The notes beneath the pieces are model-generated. The model had not been told where the DNA came from, did no database searches, and was given only the letters and a program-made list of their open reading frames with translations. A program made the translations under genes and the position numbers. From Dermatemys mawii (Eukaryota > Chordata > Testudines > Dermatemydidae), in NCBI GenBank assembly GCA_007922305.1, contig ML677334.1:55139780-55203779 (forward strand): a stretch of DNA of 64,000 bases, in the 5' to 3' direction. Below, piece by piece: positions 34,839-46,475 of the stretch (position 1 is the first letter of the stretch; every line of letters starts with the position of its first letter).

Positions 34839-36960
34839 AATTTGAGAACAATGTATGAAGCTACTAAAAGTTCTCAAGTAATTACCATCTTGATGTCCTT
34901 AGAATCAGTGAATGTAGATGGACAGGTTCAAATGAACTACACTTTAAACAAACAAATAAGCCCATCATCTATTCCCGGAATGTGGATGGTAGACATGAAG
35001 CTGTGTAGTGTGGGAATTAGTCAAGTAAAGAATAATTAGCGTTTGCTTTCAGATTAGAGTCTTCAAACTAACAGTTATACCATACTATCCTTGAACCATT
35101 GAAAAGACAGAGGAGGAAAAAAATATTTTTAGGATCTACTAAAGGATGTATTAACCAAGTTCCCAAAACACAATATCATGACTATGAGTGATTTTAACAC
35201 AAAGGCTAGAAGTAAGAATGATGGGCTGGATAAAGTTATGAGTAAGTGCATCAGAGGGTTAGAAATGAACCAAAATGGAGAACAATTAGTCAAATTTTGC
35301 AGTGTAAACAATCTAGTGATAGGTGGAACAGTATTTTCTCATAAGTGACAGATGGTAGAAGAAAGAGCCAGATAGATCATTTCTGCATTACAAGAATGTT
35401 TCTCAGCTTGCTGGCAGATGTATAACATCATGAGTGATGTTATAAATCATGAGTGGTGTGGAGAAAGTGAATAAGGAAAAGTTATTTACTTGTTCCCATA
35501 ATGTAAAAACTAGGGGCCACCAAATGAAATTAATGGGCAGCAGGTTTAAAACAAACAAAAGGAAGTTCTTCTTCACATAGCATACAGTCAACCTGTGGAA
35601 CTTTTTGCCTGGGGAGGTTGTGAAGACTAGGACTATAGCAGGGTTTAAAAGAGAACTGGATAAATTCACGGAGTTAAGTCCATTAATGGCTATTAGCCAG
35701 GTTGGGTAAGGAATGGTGTCCCTAGCCTCTACTTGTCAAAGGGTGGAGATGGATGGCAGGAGAGAGATCATTTGATCCTTACCTGTTAGGTTCAGCCCCT
35801 CTAGGGCACCTGGCATTGGACAGGGATATTGGGCTGGGTGGACCTTTGGTCTGACCCAGTATGGCCATTCTTATGTTCTTATGTTTGTACAAGAGAGCAG
35901 ATGTGGCCAGTGACCATAAGCTTTGTATAGCCAAACTGAAGATTAAGATAAAGAGGATGAAGAAAGCTAAAAGAAGACCATGAATCAATAGTGCACAATT
36001 AAAACACCCAAACACAAAGAGTGCTTTTCAGTTTAAACTGAAGAACAGGTTTGGTGTTCTAATAGAGTTAACTGAAGAAATCCAAGACTGATATTCTGTG
36101 GGAAAATATCAGGGCAAAGACAGTTTCTATAACAAAGAAATCTAAACTGGAAGAATGGGTTAGCAGTGCTACCTGGGAAGCAGTGGAATAGGGAAGATGT
36201 GTAAAGCAAAAACTCATGAATGCTAAGACATGTGAAGAGACAAGCAAGTAGAAAGAAGAATACGAGCTCAAGACAGAGAGGTAAAAAGAAGGGCTAGATA
36301 TGAAAGGACATATGTTGATAGAAAATGTCAAGAGGCTAAAGATGCCAGCCAAAGAGGTAACCTTATAACTTCATATAAGACAATAAAACAGCTAACTGGA
36401 AACTCTGGCAGGACTGAAGGCCCTATTAAAGATGCAAATAGAAAGATTCTTAGTACAGAAGAACAACAAAGGAAAAGATGGGTAGAACATTTTCAGGCTG
36501 TTTTAAATAGATCAAGCCCAACTAAACTACTAGAAATACATGATGAAGACCTATCACTAGAGCTTGAGATTGATGTCATAGATATTATAATGGAAGAAGT
36601 TAGAAAAGCCATCAGCAAACTCAAAAAAGAGAAAGCAGCTGGAGAGGATTAGGTTACCGGAGAGATGCTTAAATCAAGTGATGAAAGAGTCCTCCAGACT
36701 TTCCCTGTATTTTTGGATAGAATATGGAATGAAGAAAAGAACCTAACTCAGTGAAAGAGAGGCCTTGTAGTAAAATTGCCAAAGAAAGGTGACTTTATCA
36801 ACTGCAATAATTGGAGAGGAATCGATGCCTGGGAAAATCATGTGCAACATCATCCTGGAACATATCAAGAAATTCATTATAGAGTGGCTTTTGAAGTGTT
36901 ACAAATGGAACATTTCAGCTAAATATTGACAAGAGCTTGGTATTGTCATGAGCAAGGAGT
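34839..36960 (+). pseudogene. RTE-like LINE: endonuclease plus start of reverse transcriptase
   Basis: Plus-strand reading follows an apurinic-type endonuclease: NLRTMYEATKSSQV (34839), LTVIPYYP (35067), TMSDFNTKA, GEQLVKFCSVNNLVIGGTVF, IDHFCITRMF; after a CR1 insertion it resumes with YKRADVASDHKL (35885). The linker to the reverse transcriptase follows (RWVEHFQAVLNR), then VRKAISKLKKEKAAGED, RGLVVKLPKKGDF and NCNNWRGI, the early reverse-transcriptase blocks. The later catalytic FADD region is missing. There are several stops and small frame changes. The order matches the proteins often deposited as craniofacial development protein 2-like, which are non-LTR retrotransposon products; the RTE clade is my best guess. 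Confidence 0.8.
35428..35884 (+). mobile_element. CR1 3' end inserted into the RTE-like LINE
   Basis: Plus-strand CR1 tail: atcatgagtggtgtggag, gccaccaaatgaaatt, ggaagttcttcttcacat, tgtggaactttttgcc, ctggataaattca, gggctgggtggacctttgg, gacccagtatggcc and the terminal attcttatgttcttatg. It splits the endonuclease frame of the host LINE between a DVYN and a KRADVASDH sequence. Start within about 15 bases; no clear target duplication. Confidence 0.88.
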
Positions 36961-37019
36961 TCACCTACATCTCCCCTCTATCCTCCCCTCCCTCAGTTTC
37001 AATGGAAAGGGGTGGTTAG

Positions 37020-37631
37020 CAGGATGTTCTCTGTGAGGGAGTGTCCACACTGGAATTTACTCTGCCGCATGCCCACACCTGTAGTCTTAGCTGGAATTTC
37101 AGCGATATTTGACGGAGGGAGAGGACTGAAGGAAAGCGGTAGGCTGGCAAAGGGCTTACCTGCTCTCTAGCACCCTTTCTGGCCAAATGTGGCTCTGCAG
37201 CACGCTGCCTCAGTTTCTCTTTCTTTCAGGGCCCCTTAACAACTCCACACAGTCCAAAGATATAAGACAAAAATCCCTTTTTGGGGGGTTCTCCTTTATG
37301 AAGTCTAAATAAAGTTGAAATAAAATTCCTTTCACCCAGATTCCCCTCAGGTTACACAGCCCTCCTTTCTTGGGTCCTGTGTTTCTGGGTTTCAGAGCAC
37401 TTTCAGCAGTTTCCCCAACTTCTTTCTTCGGGAACCCTTTTAGCAGCTCTCTACGTAATATTTTTCCTTACCTCCCTGGGCTTACCTCCCACAGCTAGCA
37501 GCCTTTCCCCTGAAGCTGTCTCCCCCTCTTTCTATGCCTAGGTGCCTTCCCTTAAGCCCAGTTGGGCAGCGGGTAATTAGTCATGGGTGCACTGGTCTCA
37601 GCTCCCTCATAAAGAAACCAGTCACCCTACA
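37020..37631 (-). mobile_element. Probable LTR fragment, minus strand
   Basis: On the minus strand it starts TGTAGGGTGACTGG (37631) and continues through a caactgggcttaag block, purine-rich sequence and a region with tttatttagacttcataaag. The TGTAG start resembles the other LTRs in this window. The far end and target duplication could not be fixed. Confidence 0.4.
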
Positions 37632-37929
37632 ACAATCATATATGGGATTGTTGTTATACTTAGCAAGCATCATTGTGGATCATGTGGTTAGCCTAGTCCA
37701 TGTGATACAAATTGTGAATTTTATGTTTTATTGGCTATCTTAAAATGCATGAGTGCCTTGATCCAGAGATCTGTGTTTAAATTATAAACTAAAATAAATA
37801 AATGATCTGTAAGTGAGAAACTAATTATGCCGCCCTCTAACCACTGGAAACGAAGCAACCTTGACTACATCACGTAGGATGTGAACAACGGAAACCATTT
37901 TGTTTTGTCACAAGATACAAGAATGCCCA
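37632..37929. other. Intergenic, no gene seen
   Basis: AT-rich spacer. Nothing recognised. Confidence 0.4.
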
Positions 37930-38835
37930 TACGGAAGTTCAGGGTCCAGGGAACCTGACTGCTGCGGCTTCGGCAAACCCCACCAGAGAGGTGGCTTCAA
38001 AGAAGGAGGGTGCCTAGGAGACAGAGCAGTTCCCTGGGGGCAGGACCTGGGACAGGGGGATGGACACTGAAGAGAGTGCTAAGCCCCCACCCTGGGGGCT
38101 GCAAATCACTTTCCCTCCCTCCCTCCCCCGCCCCTGGCCACTCCAGAGCTTAGCTGATGGGTAAAAAGGCTTCCCTGCGCCAGCACTGTGCAAGACTTTG
38201 GTACATGCAGGTCTTGGCTCCTCCTGGCCAGCACCAGGGGCTGGAGAGTCTTGGGCTTTCCCAGTGTGCTGGCCCAGCCAGAGGCAGTGGGTAAAGGAAG
38301 GAGCCTGCTGGCCAGCCTGTTGGTGAGCTGAGCCCTCCGACCAGGGGCTGGTTCTCCACAGAGTGGGGATATGGAGGATATGGAGCAGCAGGGCTGGGGA
38401 GGTGAAGGGAGAGGACAGCGAGAGAGGGAGCACATAAAAGGCCGATGGATGAGCAACAGGGGCGGCATGCCACTGCCTGGCATCTGCCTGCACTCACCAG
38501 CCACCGCAGCTCACAGCACGCAGCTAGTGCTGGCCTGAAGCACAACAGAGGCAGGGCCCAGCTCGTCAAGAGCCAGCCATGAACTGCAACTTTGCCCCGC
38601 CACCAGTCTTGCACACCCACCCCCATTGTCAGCCATTAGACTCCCCGCACACACTCTCACCACTGTGGGGGACCGCGGCTGGCGAGCTGGGATCTGGCCA
38701 GTAGCGGGACCTGCCAGTACTGATGGGAGGGAGATAGAAAATATGGGGAAATTTGCCCATTTTAAAGAAAAAGCCAGGACACCTTCAGGAGAGCTGAAGT
38801 ATGGGACTGTCCCTTTAAAAACAGGACATCTATAG
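37930..38835. repeat. GC-rich interspersed repeat, probably non-autonomous DNA transposon
   Basis: A GC island of about 900 bp between AT-rich flanks. It ends gggactgtccctttaaaaac aggacatc, a terminus seen in related GC-rich turtle repeats. Overlapping minus-strand frames of 132-159 codons at 38014-38626 and 38511-38840 lie in three frames of the same stretch. This is what GC-rich non-coding DNA gives, so I do not call a protein. The CpG count is modest; a promoter is possible but there is no gene to the right of it on the plus strand. Confidence 0.5.
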
Positions 38836-39119
38836 GACATTGTGCAGAACTGGGGCTTTCGAGGCCATATGGAGTAACAATGAAGTTTTTCAAGACTGTC
38901 AGACTCACCAGAACAGTCACTCTCCGTGACAAAGTAGAGATGGCATTCACATCTGCCATTGTGTATGTGCTCCAGTGAATATAAGGTAGTTTGACTTGTC
39001 AGTGCACAGATGTGATTAAGACTGATTAAAGATTTCTAATAATTTCCATTCTGATAATGGCCCATCCAAATTAAACAGCTTCTTAGAATTGGTATGGTAA
39101 TTTATAACTTTTTTTTGCC
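38836..39119. other. Intergenic, no gene seen
   Basis: Short AT-rich spacer without recognisable content. Confidence 0.4.
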
Positions 39120-39245
39120 GTGTGTGTGTATAAATGCATCTCACTTCTGTGTGTTCCATTCTATGCATCTGATGAAGTGGGCTATAGCGCACAAAAGTTT
39201 ATGCTGAAATAAACTGGTTAGTCTCTAAGGTGCTACAAGTATTCC
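39120..39245 (+). repeat. Repeat with degraded hammerhead-like core (copy 1)
   Basis: Contains ctgatgaagtgggctatag (39169 onward), cgcacaaaagtttatgct and the tail ggttagtctctaaggtgc, tacaagtattcct. It is the same family as 39880-40021. Relative to that copy, the GAAA after stem II is AAAA here and one stem II pair is lost, so any ribozyme would be inactive. Confidence 0.65.
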
Positions 39246-39879
39246 TCGCTTTCTTTAAAGATTTTCCAGTTACCTGTTGGGAATCCATTTGCAGGCCTGA
39301 AAACAGCCACCTACCAGCAGTCAAAACCACACAAGACATAACAAAGGCTTCCAACTTTGCCACATTTTTTGCTCTGCCTTTACATTACTCAGTGTTGGGA
39401 GTACATGGATCTCTGAGGAGAGGACAAAAGTGCAAATTACTGCCAAGTTGGTTAGTAATTTGCTACACTTGGATGAACTAGTCCTCTGGTACAGAGAAGT
39501 TAAGAAAACTTTGTGAGAAGTATTTACAGCTGATATCCCTCTCCATGAACATTAATTCTTTTTATATGCTATCTCATGGCAAAAGACAAATATTTCATCC
39601 GAGCTGAGGAAATGGTCCTGAGAGCAAACAGATAAGGGCAGTTATCTAAGCTCTCCAATAAAAACTGCTAGCTCTCAAAGGATCTACATCAATGAGGGGA
39701 AGGGGGCAACAACAAAAAACCCAGACACAAAGATCAGAGTTGGACACCTTGGAGATTGACATCTGATCCACAGATCAATGTCACAAGAAGGTATCTCAAA
39801 AAGTAGGGCCATACCCAGCGTTTAGAAAGATACTGTAAGAAGCAGTGGCATACTGGACTTCATGAAAAGGAGCAGAGCA
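39246..39879. other. Intergenic, no gene seen
   Basis: AT-rich spacer between the two hammerhead-like repeat copies. No gene or other repeat recognised. Confidence 0.4.
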
Positions 39880-40021
39880 ACAATCTGAAGATTACATTCA
39901 TCTGATGAAGTGGGTCTTAGCCCACGAAAGCTCATGATCCCTAAGATCTGTTAGTCTTTAAGGTGCTACAAGACTCTGTTGCTTTTGCAGATCCAGACTA
40001 ACATGGCTACCCCTCTGATAC
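39880..40021 (+). repeat. Repeat with hammerhead-like core (copy 2)
   Basis: CTGATGA at 39902-39908 is followed by an extra A, a five-pair stem gtggg/cccac with a tcttag loop, GAAA at 39926-39929 and a short gctcatga hairpin-like piece. Then comes the tail tctgttagtctttaaggtgc, tacaagactctgttgc and agatccagactaacatggct. The layout agrees with minimal type hammerhead motifs described in Penelope-like retroelements, apart from the extra A. I have not verified the family. Confidence 0.6.
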
Positions 40022-41679
40022 TAATCTGAAGACTGTGTGCTGAGAATCAGCAATCAAAAGAGCAACCTCTGACAATTGCATATCTAAATTTTTCTCTGGA
40101 CTTAAAATTAGCTGACAACAACAAGGAGTTGGTGAACCCTAATGTACCAAAAGTTCATAAAAATAAAATGGGTACTTCCATTACTTAACCTGCCCCAACA
40201 AATTATCTTTTTCTATAAAATATCTCCAATAGGCTTATTCGGAGATGCAAGCTTTCTATTCCTGGCAACACCCTCCTGAAATAGGAAATTAGTAGTTATG
40301 CAGTGTAAAATTAACTTTTAGCTGAAGTAAAAATAATAAAAAAAGAAACTTTTTTAAAAGGCCTCATTGTGATATTCACCTACACTGATTGCTTTAAACA
40401 AAAAATGCCAAGTCAAGCAACACAATGCACTGTTCTGAAGATTTCACAAACTGTAATAGCTTTGGTTAAACTAACAAAAAAGAGTGAGCTAATATGTTTC
40501 CATAATATTTATGAAGCTGCGGACATTCTTCATTCTGATGAACAAGCGGTAAAGCAGTATCAGCAGCTTAGAAAAAAGTTATGGGTGGGTGGTTGTTTTT
40601 TTATTTGCTGGGCACTGGAAAAAAAGAAAAAGACCTACACTCCCAGGCATGTGTAAATCTCACATTCTGTTAAAATATTTTTCTTGTAAAAAAGGATATT
40701 TTTTCTCTTTTTTCAGGGAAGTTTGTCTGTGATCAAAAGAAAGCAGCACCAAACATGGATTAGAGCGTTTCCTCTCTTCCTGATTAAATTAAAAGTAGAT
40801 GTTTTGCTTGCATTTAAATGGTCCCAATCAGGAGCTGGAAACTGTTCCCGGCTACACACCCTGCTGAGCATCTTGTCACTTTAAGCACATGAGTAGTCCT
40901 GTTGAAGTTAATGGAACTACTTGCAGGCTTGCTGGTCCAGGGGAAGCATGCTGAGCACCTTGAAGACTGGAATCGTAGGTGGGCCATAGAGGAGAGGAGG
41001 AAGTAGCTCTGTAGTAGTAGCAGAAGGAAGTAGGTCTGGCTGCTCTAGGAGGCATGTTAACCCTCCAAAAAGCCCGATCCAATCCCGACTAAAATCCGTA
41101 GGGTATTTTCGCTGACAACAATGAGCACTGGATCAAGCCCTAAACTAGCAAGGATGTCCCCACAATGGCTTTGGCAATAGCAACATGAATCCTCAGTAAT
41201 CTACTCCCCACCGCTGAAAAAACAAAATAAAAGCGCCCACCCCAAAGAGCTGCAGTTTCCAGGGCCCCCAATGATCAGAGACTGAAATTAAGCAAAGTAA
41301 AGACAATATGTACGTTATTAGCATCTTTCACCAAAATGCTAGAGTGGGAAGGTAATAATATGCTTAAGAAACACTTAAATTTAATCATACAAAACTAATT
41401 AATGAGTTTTTGTAAAGTTGGAATCAAATATAAACTTGTGTGTTTATACACTTAGCCACCTCTGCATTACAGATTTTGCTCTTGTAGATTTACATCAAAT
41501 CTGTCCTTTATCATAAAAGCCACAAAATAATGTAGAGATTTCATGTTCAGAAATGGTTAAGAATTGCCATACTGGTTAAGACATGGCCAGTATCAGACAT
41601 GTCAGAAGAAGATGATGAAAAAATAAAAGTAACCCAAACCCACAATGGGCAATGAGGAAAGTTAACTCTAGTGGGTTAG
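40022..41679. other. Intergenic, no supported gene
   Basis: A 95-codon frame at 40369-40656 has no recognised motif. 40880-40925 (tttaagcacatgagtagtcc) is a piece of a common turtle interspersed repeat. Confidence 0.4.
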
Positions 41680-43480
41680 TTGTTGGCTTATTCCTACAGA
41701 GCATGAGGCTGTATTTCCTTCTAAATAAATGGTTTCATCTGATCTAATGTAACTGGGGATGTTCTCATCCATATAAAGATCTAATTTTTTTTTTTAAACC
41801 TACTAAGCCTCTGGCCTCAGTGGTATCTTGTGGACTGTGCAGATATGCATTTCCTATTGTCAGTTTTAAATGAGGTACCTTTCAGCTCCATTGACTATTT
41901 CCCTTGTTCTTGCATTATCAGAAAAAAATGAATAGGAATGCTCAATTTACTTTCTCTAGTGTCTAGTCTATTTATAATTTTATATACCTCTGTCATATGC
42001 ATTTGCCCTCTGAACTAAACAGTCCCACTCTTTTCAATATCTCCTTATACTGAAGTTTTTTCTATACCTCTAATCCCTCATTGCTCACTTCTGGACCCCC
42101 CCTCCCCATTTCTGCTATCCCTTTTTTGAGATGGGGTGATCAGAAAGGACACAGCATTCCGGGCAAAGGCAGAAAATGTAACAATGGGAATCCCCTTCTT
42201 GGCATTTTGATTGCTTTTTGACCCTGGCTACATGTTGAAAAGGTTTTCATTGAACTGTGCAGAAAGGGCATATCTACACGCACAGCAACTAGACATTGAG
42301 AGCTGCCCATGCCAGCTGACTTGGGGTCGCGGGGCTTGGGCTGTGGGGCTATTTCACTGTTGTGTAGACTTCTGGGAGCGGCCTGGAGCCCAGGCTCTAG
42401 GACCCAGCAATGTGGGAGGGTCCCAGAGCTCAGGATCCAGCCTGAGCCCAAAAGTCTTCACTGAAACTGCTCCACAGCCCAAGCCCCATGACCTTGAGTC
42501 AGCTGACACAGGCCAGCCAGGGTTTTTTCTTTGCTGTGTAGACATAGACCTAGACCTCTTTGGGTTTCTCCTGAGCAGTTAATTTAGAAGCGAACATTAT
42601 GTATGAGAAATGTGTTATTCCTTCCAATGTGCATAACCTTGCTTTTGTCAACACCGAATTTCATCTGCCATCGTTGCTGCCTATTTGTTAGCTTTGTTAT
42701 GTCCCTATGAAGTTTCTCAAAGTAACTAATCTTGATTAACCTAAATAATTTTGTGTATTTCAAATCTGGCCACCTTATTGGTCATCCCCTTTTCCAAGGT
42801 ATTTGAAAGATACAATAAACAGTCCTAACAGAGCATCTTGGTGCACCCCAATGCTAAATTTTACCATGTTAAATACTTACGCTTACTCTTTGTTTTCTCT
42901 ATCTTAGCTAGTTTTCAAAACTATGATGGTACTTCTTATCTTATGACTAGTTTTCTTAGGGAAATCTTTGTTGGGGTTATTTTTTTGAAAATCCAAATAA
43001 ATATCAACTAGTTATTTATCCACTAAATTGCTGGACCAAAGAATTCTAGTAGACTAGGGAGGCACAATTTTCCTTTACAGAAAACACACTTGCTTAGCAT
43101 TTCATATTCATCCAAGTATTGTAAGATTCTATTTTTGAATTACTGCTTCAGCCAATTTGCCTGGTACTACAGTAACGTTCATTGGTCTGTATTTCACAAG
43201 ATCAGGCCTCCAGTCTTCTGGCACAGTTGCTGATGTTAATGAGAGAGCATATAAAAAGCAGCTCACAGCTACTTTATTCACAAATTCCATCTGAGCTATT
43301 GAATGAATTCCATGTGGTCCTGGCGACTTGTTACTCTTTAATTCATCTAGTTTATTCTAACAGCTCTTGATACCTCAACATCTAGCACTGCCTCATCCAG
43401 AAGATCACCTGAAAATAGTGGGTAATTCCTCAATATCTTCAGTGGTGAAAACTATAGGGAAGCCTTAACCCTCTTTACAG
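41680..43480 (-). mobile_element. Old L3/CR1-type LINE, minus strand
   Basis: The minus-strand content of CR1/L3 ORF2 can be followed in plus-strand form: ctgaactaaacagtccc, atctccttatactgaag, ttgagatggggtgatc, cattttgattgctttttgac, then after the MITE aatttcatctgccat, tatgtccctatgaagtt, gagcatcttggtgcacccc, ggaggcacaattttcctttac, tattggtctgtatttcac-like and ggtcctggcgacttg. It is far more decayed than the CR1 at 5630. The MITE at 42265-42551 interrupts it. Ends are approximate. Confidence 0.75.
42265..42551. mobile_element. MITE inserted in the L3/CR1 LINE
   Basis: Ends agggcatatctacac and gtgtagacatagacct are inverse copies (three changes). The interior is GC-rich with mirrored halves (gcttgggctgtgg / ccacagcccaagc), so it folds back on itself. 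The LINE sequence resumes on the far side. It shares the ggtctacac-type terminus with the element at 47323. Frames through it (103 and 123 codons) are chance. Confidence 0.78.
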
Positions 43481-44754
43481 GAACACCATCTATTTAACAG
43501 TCACATCTACACGATTGAATGAACTTTTATTACAGGTAATATCTGAGATTATTTTAACTGAGAACCTTAAAAGCAAAAGCATATATTTCTCTATTTTTTT
43601 CAGTTTTTTTACTTTATTTGACAGAACTTTGTATATGGTCATTTTCACTATTTTTCTCCCAAACAATTAGTCAATTTTCTGTTTTTCAGAGTCTCACACA
43701 GCAGCAGGGGAGAGAAAATCATTTTTTTTAAAAAAAGAGGATGGTTGTTCAAATCAATCACAGAAATTATCCATGGACTAAGGTGGTATCCGAAACAGCT
43801 TTTAACTCATTAATCGTCCTCTTTACTCTCAGGGCATATTCTTTCACAGGCTTCCCACATCCGATAAACTAATTATTTTATGTTTCAAGTGGATGTTTAA
43901 ATTCCTTACCGGCCCTCATAATTTTCAATAATCCATTCTATATCCAATCTTAAGATCCCTTCTGTTGGCTTTACATGGTTTGGATTTCCATCTACTGAAG
44001 GATATCTGGCTTATATAACCTCTTGCTCTTGCACCTTGCCATTTTGTCTCCTTAGCCACTTCTCTTTCCCCCCCACCCCCCAATACCTGGCATGCCTGCT
44101 TCCTTTTTTGTTTAGGGGGATGTGAATAATGTATAGGTATAATTTGAATGGGAATACTAACTTTTACAGGGAACTACCTCCTCTCAAGTTGTTCTTCTAA
44201 TGTGGTACCAGAGGAATAAACTAATTTTTGTCACCACCAATTAAAAACTTTTACGAAACAGGACCGTTATAAAACAATTAAACCTTGCAAATGCACTAGT
44301 CTCTAGGAGGGAAACCCTGGAGGAAATTCTGCTTATTAAAATTGCAATTTTAGTTTCCATTAAAAAGGAGAATAAGACAACAGAAGATGGGTTGGCAAGA
44401 CAAATTATTTCTTAATGTCAGTTGAGCTTATTTCAAATGAGATAACGTATCTTTACCAGGTTAGGTTCAGCACATTTTTTATCTCTTCAACTCATTTATC
44501 TAATTCAGTCATCCTGATTATAGCCTCATGGACCTTCATTTTCAGAGGAAGAATTCTGTAACCAACAGCCTACACAACATGCTGATTACGGAACAGTTAA
44601 TTCTAATTAACTTCACTATGGCAAGAGAATTTTGATAAAGTCCTAGAATGCAAATATATTTTGGTTACCCTGGACTGAAAAATAAAAACTCACAGCAAAG
44701 TCTCCAGATGAGACATCGGAGTGATAGAAATCTAATTTAAAGAAACAAATGAGA
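43481..44754. other. Intergenic, downstream of SS18
   Basis: AT-rich, no recognisable gene or repeat. It lies just beyond the proposed SS18 polyadenylation site. Confidence 0.4.
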
Positions 44755-46448
44755 AAATTAAAATCACAAATAATTTATTCTTCCTTTAGAGTTGATGGAG
44801 TACAGTTTTAAATAGCAATGAAGTACACAGCGGTGGAAAATTGGCACAGAACCTACAAGCATTTCATTCATAATAATGCTCCTCATGCGTTATCTGTTCA
44901 AACCTTGATGTGCATTTTCTACCCATCAACTTTAAGCTTAAAAATAAAAGTTCTGCCTTTAAAAACAATGGACAAATTGAAATTTTTGTTTTTTATGTAT
45001 GTTTCACTCATTCAAATACTATGTATTATAATTGCTTTCTCCCTGTTAAAACATCATGGCCAATTGTGAAAAAACTATTATACTCCTGGGCTAATTTCTT
45101 TTTAAGTGATGTCCTTCATAAAGGTTGCCAAGAAGTCCTGAATGCATGTATCCTTGCACAATAGAATATCCCTTCACATCTCTGAACTACAGTCGCAGGA
45201 TGGTCTCAAAACCAATTTGTCTACTACGCTATTTGTCAGTGTGCTGCCTCTATCTCACATGCAACACTATAAGCATCAATGCAGTTCACAACAAAATTTG
45301 GCATTTACCTCACCAGCAGGTTTATATGTGAAAATCTAAAATATATGGTGGTCTCATATTAACCAGTAAGAAAAATGGATACACACAAAAAATGCCCCCT
45401 TTCTAAAAGGTATTAATTCCCAGTTAAGAAAGTTTAGATAGAGGTTTACAAATTCTTCTATGCTAGTTTGTTTCGTACATATTATCCAACTAAAAGTTAA
45501 AATACTCTTATACAATACAGTTTGACCTGTCTTCAGTATTAGTCTTTTAATTCTTTGCATATTCAAACCAGGTAAAATTCACATTGTCATATTCTTTGTT
45601 ACTGCAATTAGAAAGGGATTATGGCTTGGTTTATGTTAAACTGTGACAAAACACCTACAGTTTGAACAGTTTTTCTGGATACCAAACCACATTGCAAAAA
45701 ACTTGTCAAACTACATTAGAAACCATCTTTACAAAAATGCTTCACTCAGAAAAATTGAAAAGCTTAAAAAATTAATTCTTTGAACAAGACTATATCATAT
45801 CATTCTTGATTACCTTCCTGTTTAGGTAACTAGGATTCAATTCTTTGTACAAGAGCCTATCGGTAATGTACAGTATCTTATGTCTGTATTCACCTTTATT
45901 ATACACCATTTTGAGACCAACACAATCAAGCATTTACCATGCCCCATCCATATTAACAGCAGATTTTTGATCCTGCCCAGTGAGTAGTGTACTGTCTTGC
46001 ATATTCACCACATGAAAAACATAATATACAAAATATTGCTGCTGTAAAAGTGTACATTTCCCCCTTCCCCTTACAAAAGAATTTGTGGAAAAAATATTAA
46101 ATTCCCATAACCTTCATAAACATACAAAGCTGTTCACGCCTTTCAGTCTGTAACAGTCTGTTTGATGCACAGTTCCAAAGTCACTGAAAACTGGTTATGT
46201 CAATGCATTTTCTGTCCAATATTGCCACCTAGAGTATAGATGTGAAATCAGAGTTTTTGAGAGGCTACAGCCTTTTATAACTAGCCCATAAAGACGGTAT
46301 ATTGTAAAACAGCCATTTATCCACAATATTTTTCCAAAAGCAAGATGGAATGGGAGATTCTCTTCACAGGGAGATCTTCACAGGGAGATGTCCACAGTGC
46401 TGAGGAGACAATATGGCTGCTAATAGATACTGGAATGTAAGTACTTTT
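44755..46448 (-). other. SS18: SS18 3' UTR (inferred)
   Basis: This 1.7 kb follows the SS18 stop codon, is AT-rich, and contains no mobile element that I recognise, in contrast to the DNA on both sides. A 13-base direct repeat (ttcacagggagat) sits at 46367-46395, about 55-80 bases past the stop. The far limit depends on the AATAAA at 44774. Confidence 0.5.
44774..44779 (-). terminator. SS18: Candidate SS18 polyadenylation signal
   Basis: AATAAA on the minus strand, followed 10-40 bases on by a T-rich stretch (ttttaattttctcatttg). It would give a 3' UTR of about 1.7 kb. Another AATAAA at 45895-45900 would give a shorter, alternative 3' end. Transcript data would decide. Confidence 0.45.
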
Positions 46449-46475
46449 TCACTGCTGATAGTTTCCATATTGCCC
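46449..46475 (-). CDS. SS18: SS18 last coding exon (GQYGNYQQ, stop)
   Basis: Acceptor tttatttttag, then GGGCAATATGGAAAC continues to CAGTGA. It is only 27 coding bases, too short for an open-frame scan. It is joined in phase 0 to ...GYDQ at 50363, giving the exact eight-residue C-terminus of SS18. The acceptor has a T-rich tract on the minus strand. Confidence 0.93.
   Translation of the reverse strand, partial: GQYGNYQQ

Noticed and set aside
38014..38626. Minus-strand open frames of 132-159 codons
   Set aside because: Three frames are open over the same GC-rich stretch, as expected where A/T-rich stop codons are rare. No domain or conserved motif is visible.
42140..42582. Open frames of 103 and 123 codons on opposite strands
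   Set aside because: They read through the fold-back MITE at 42265-42551. The mirrored GC-rich halves keep both strands open.
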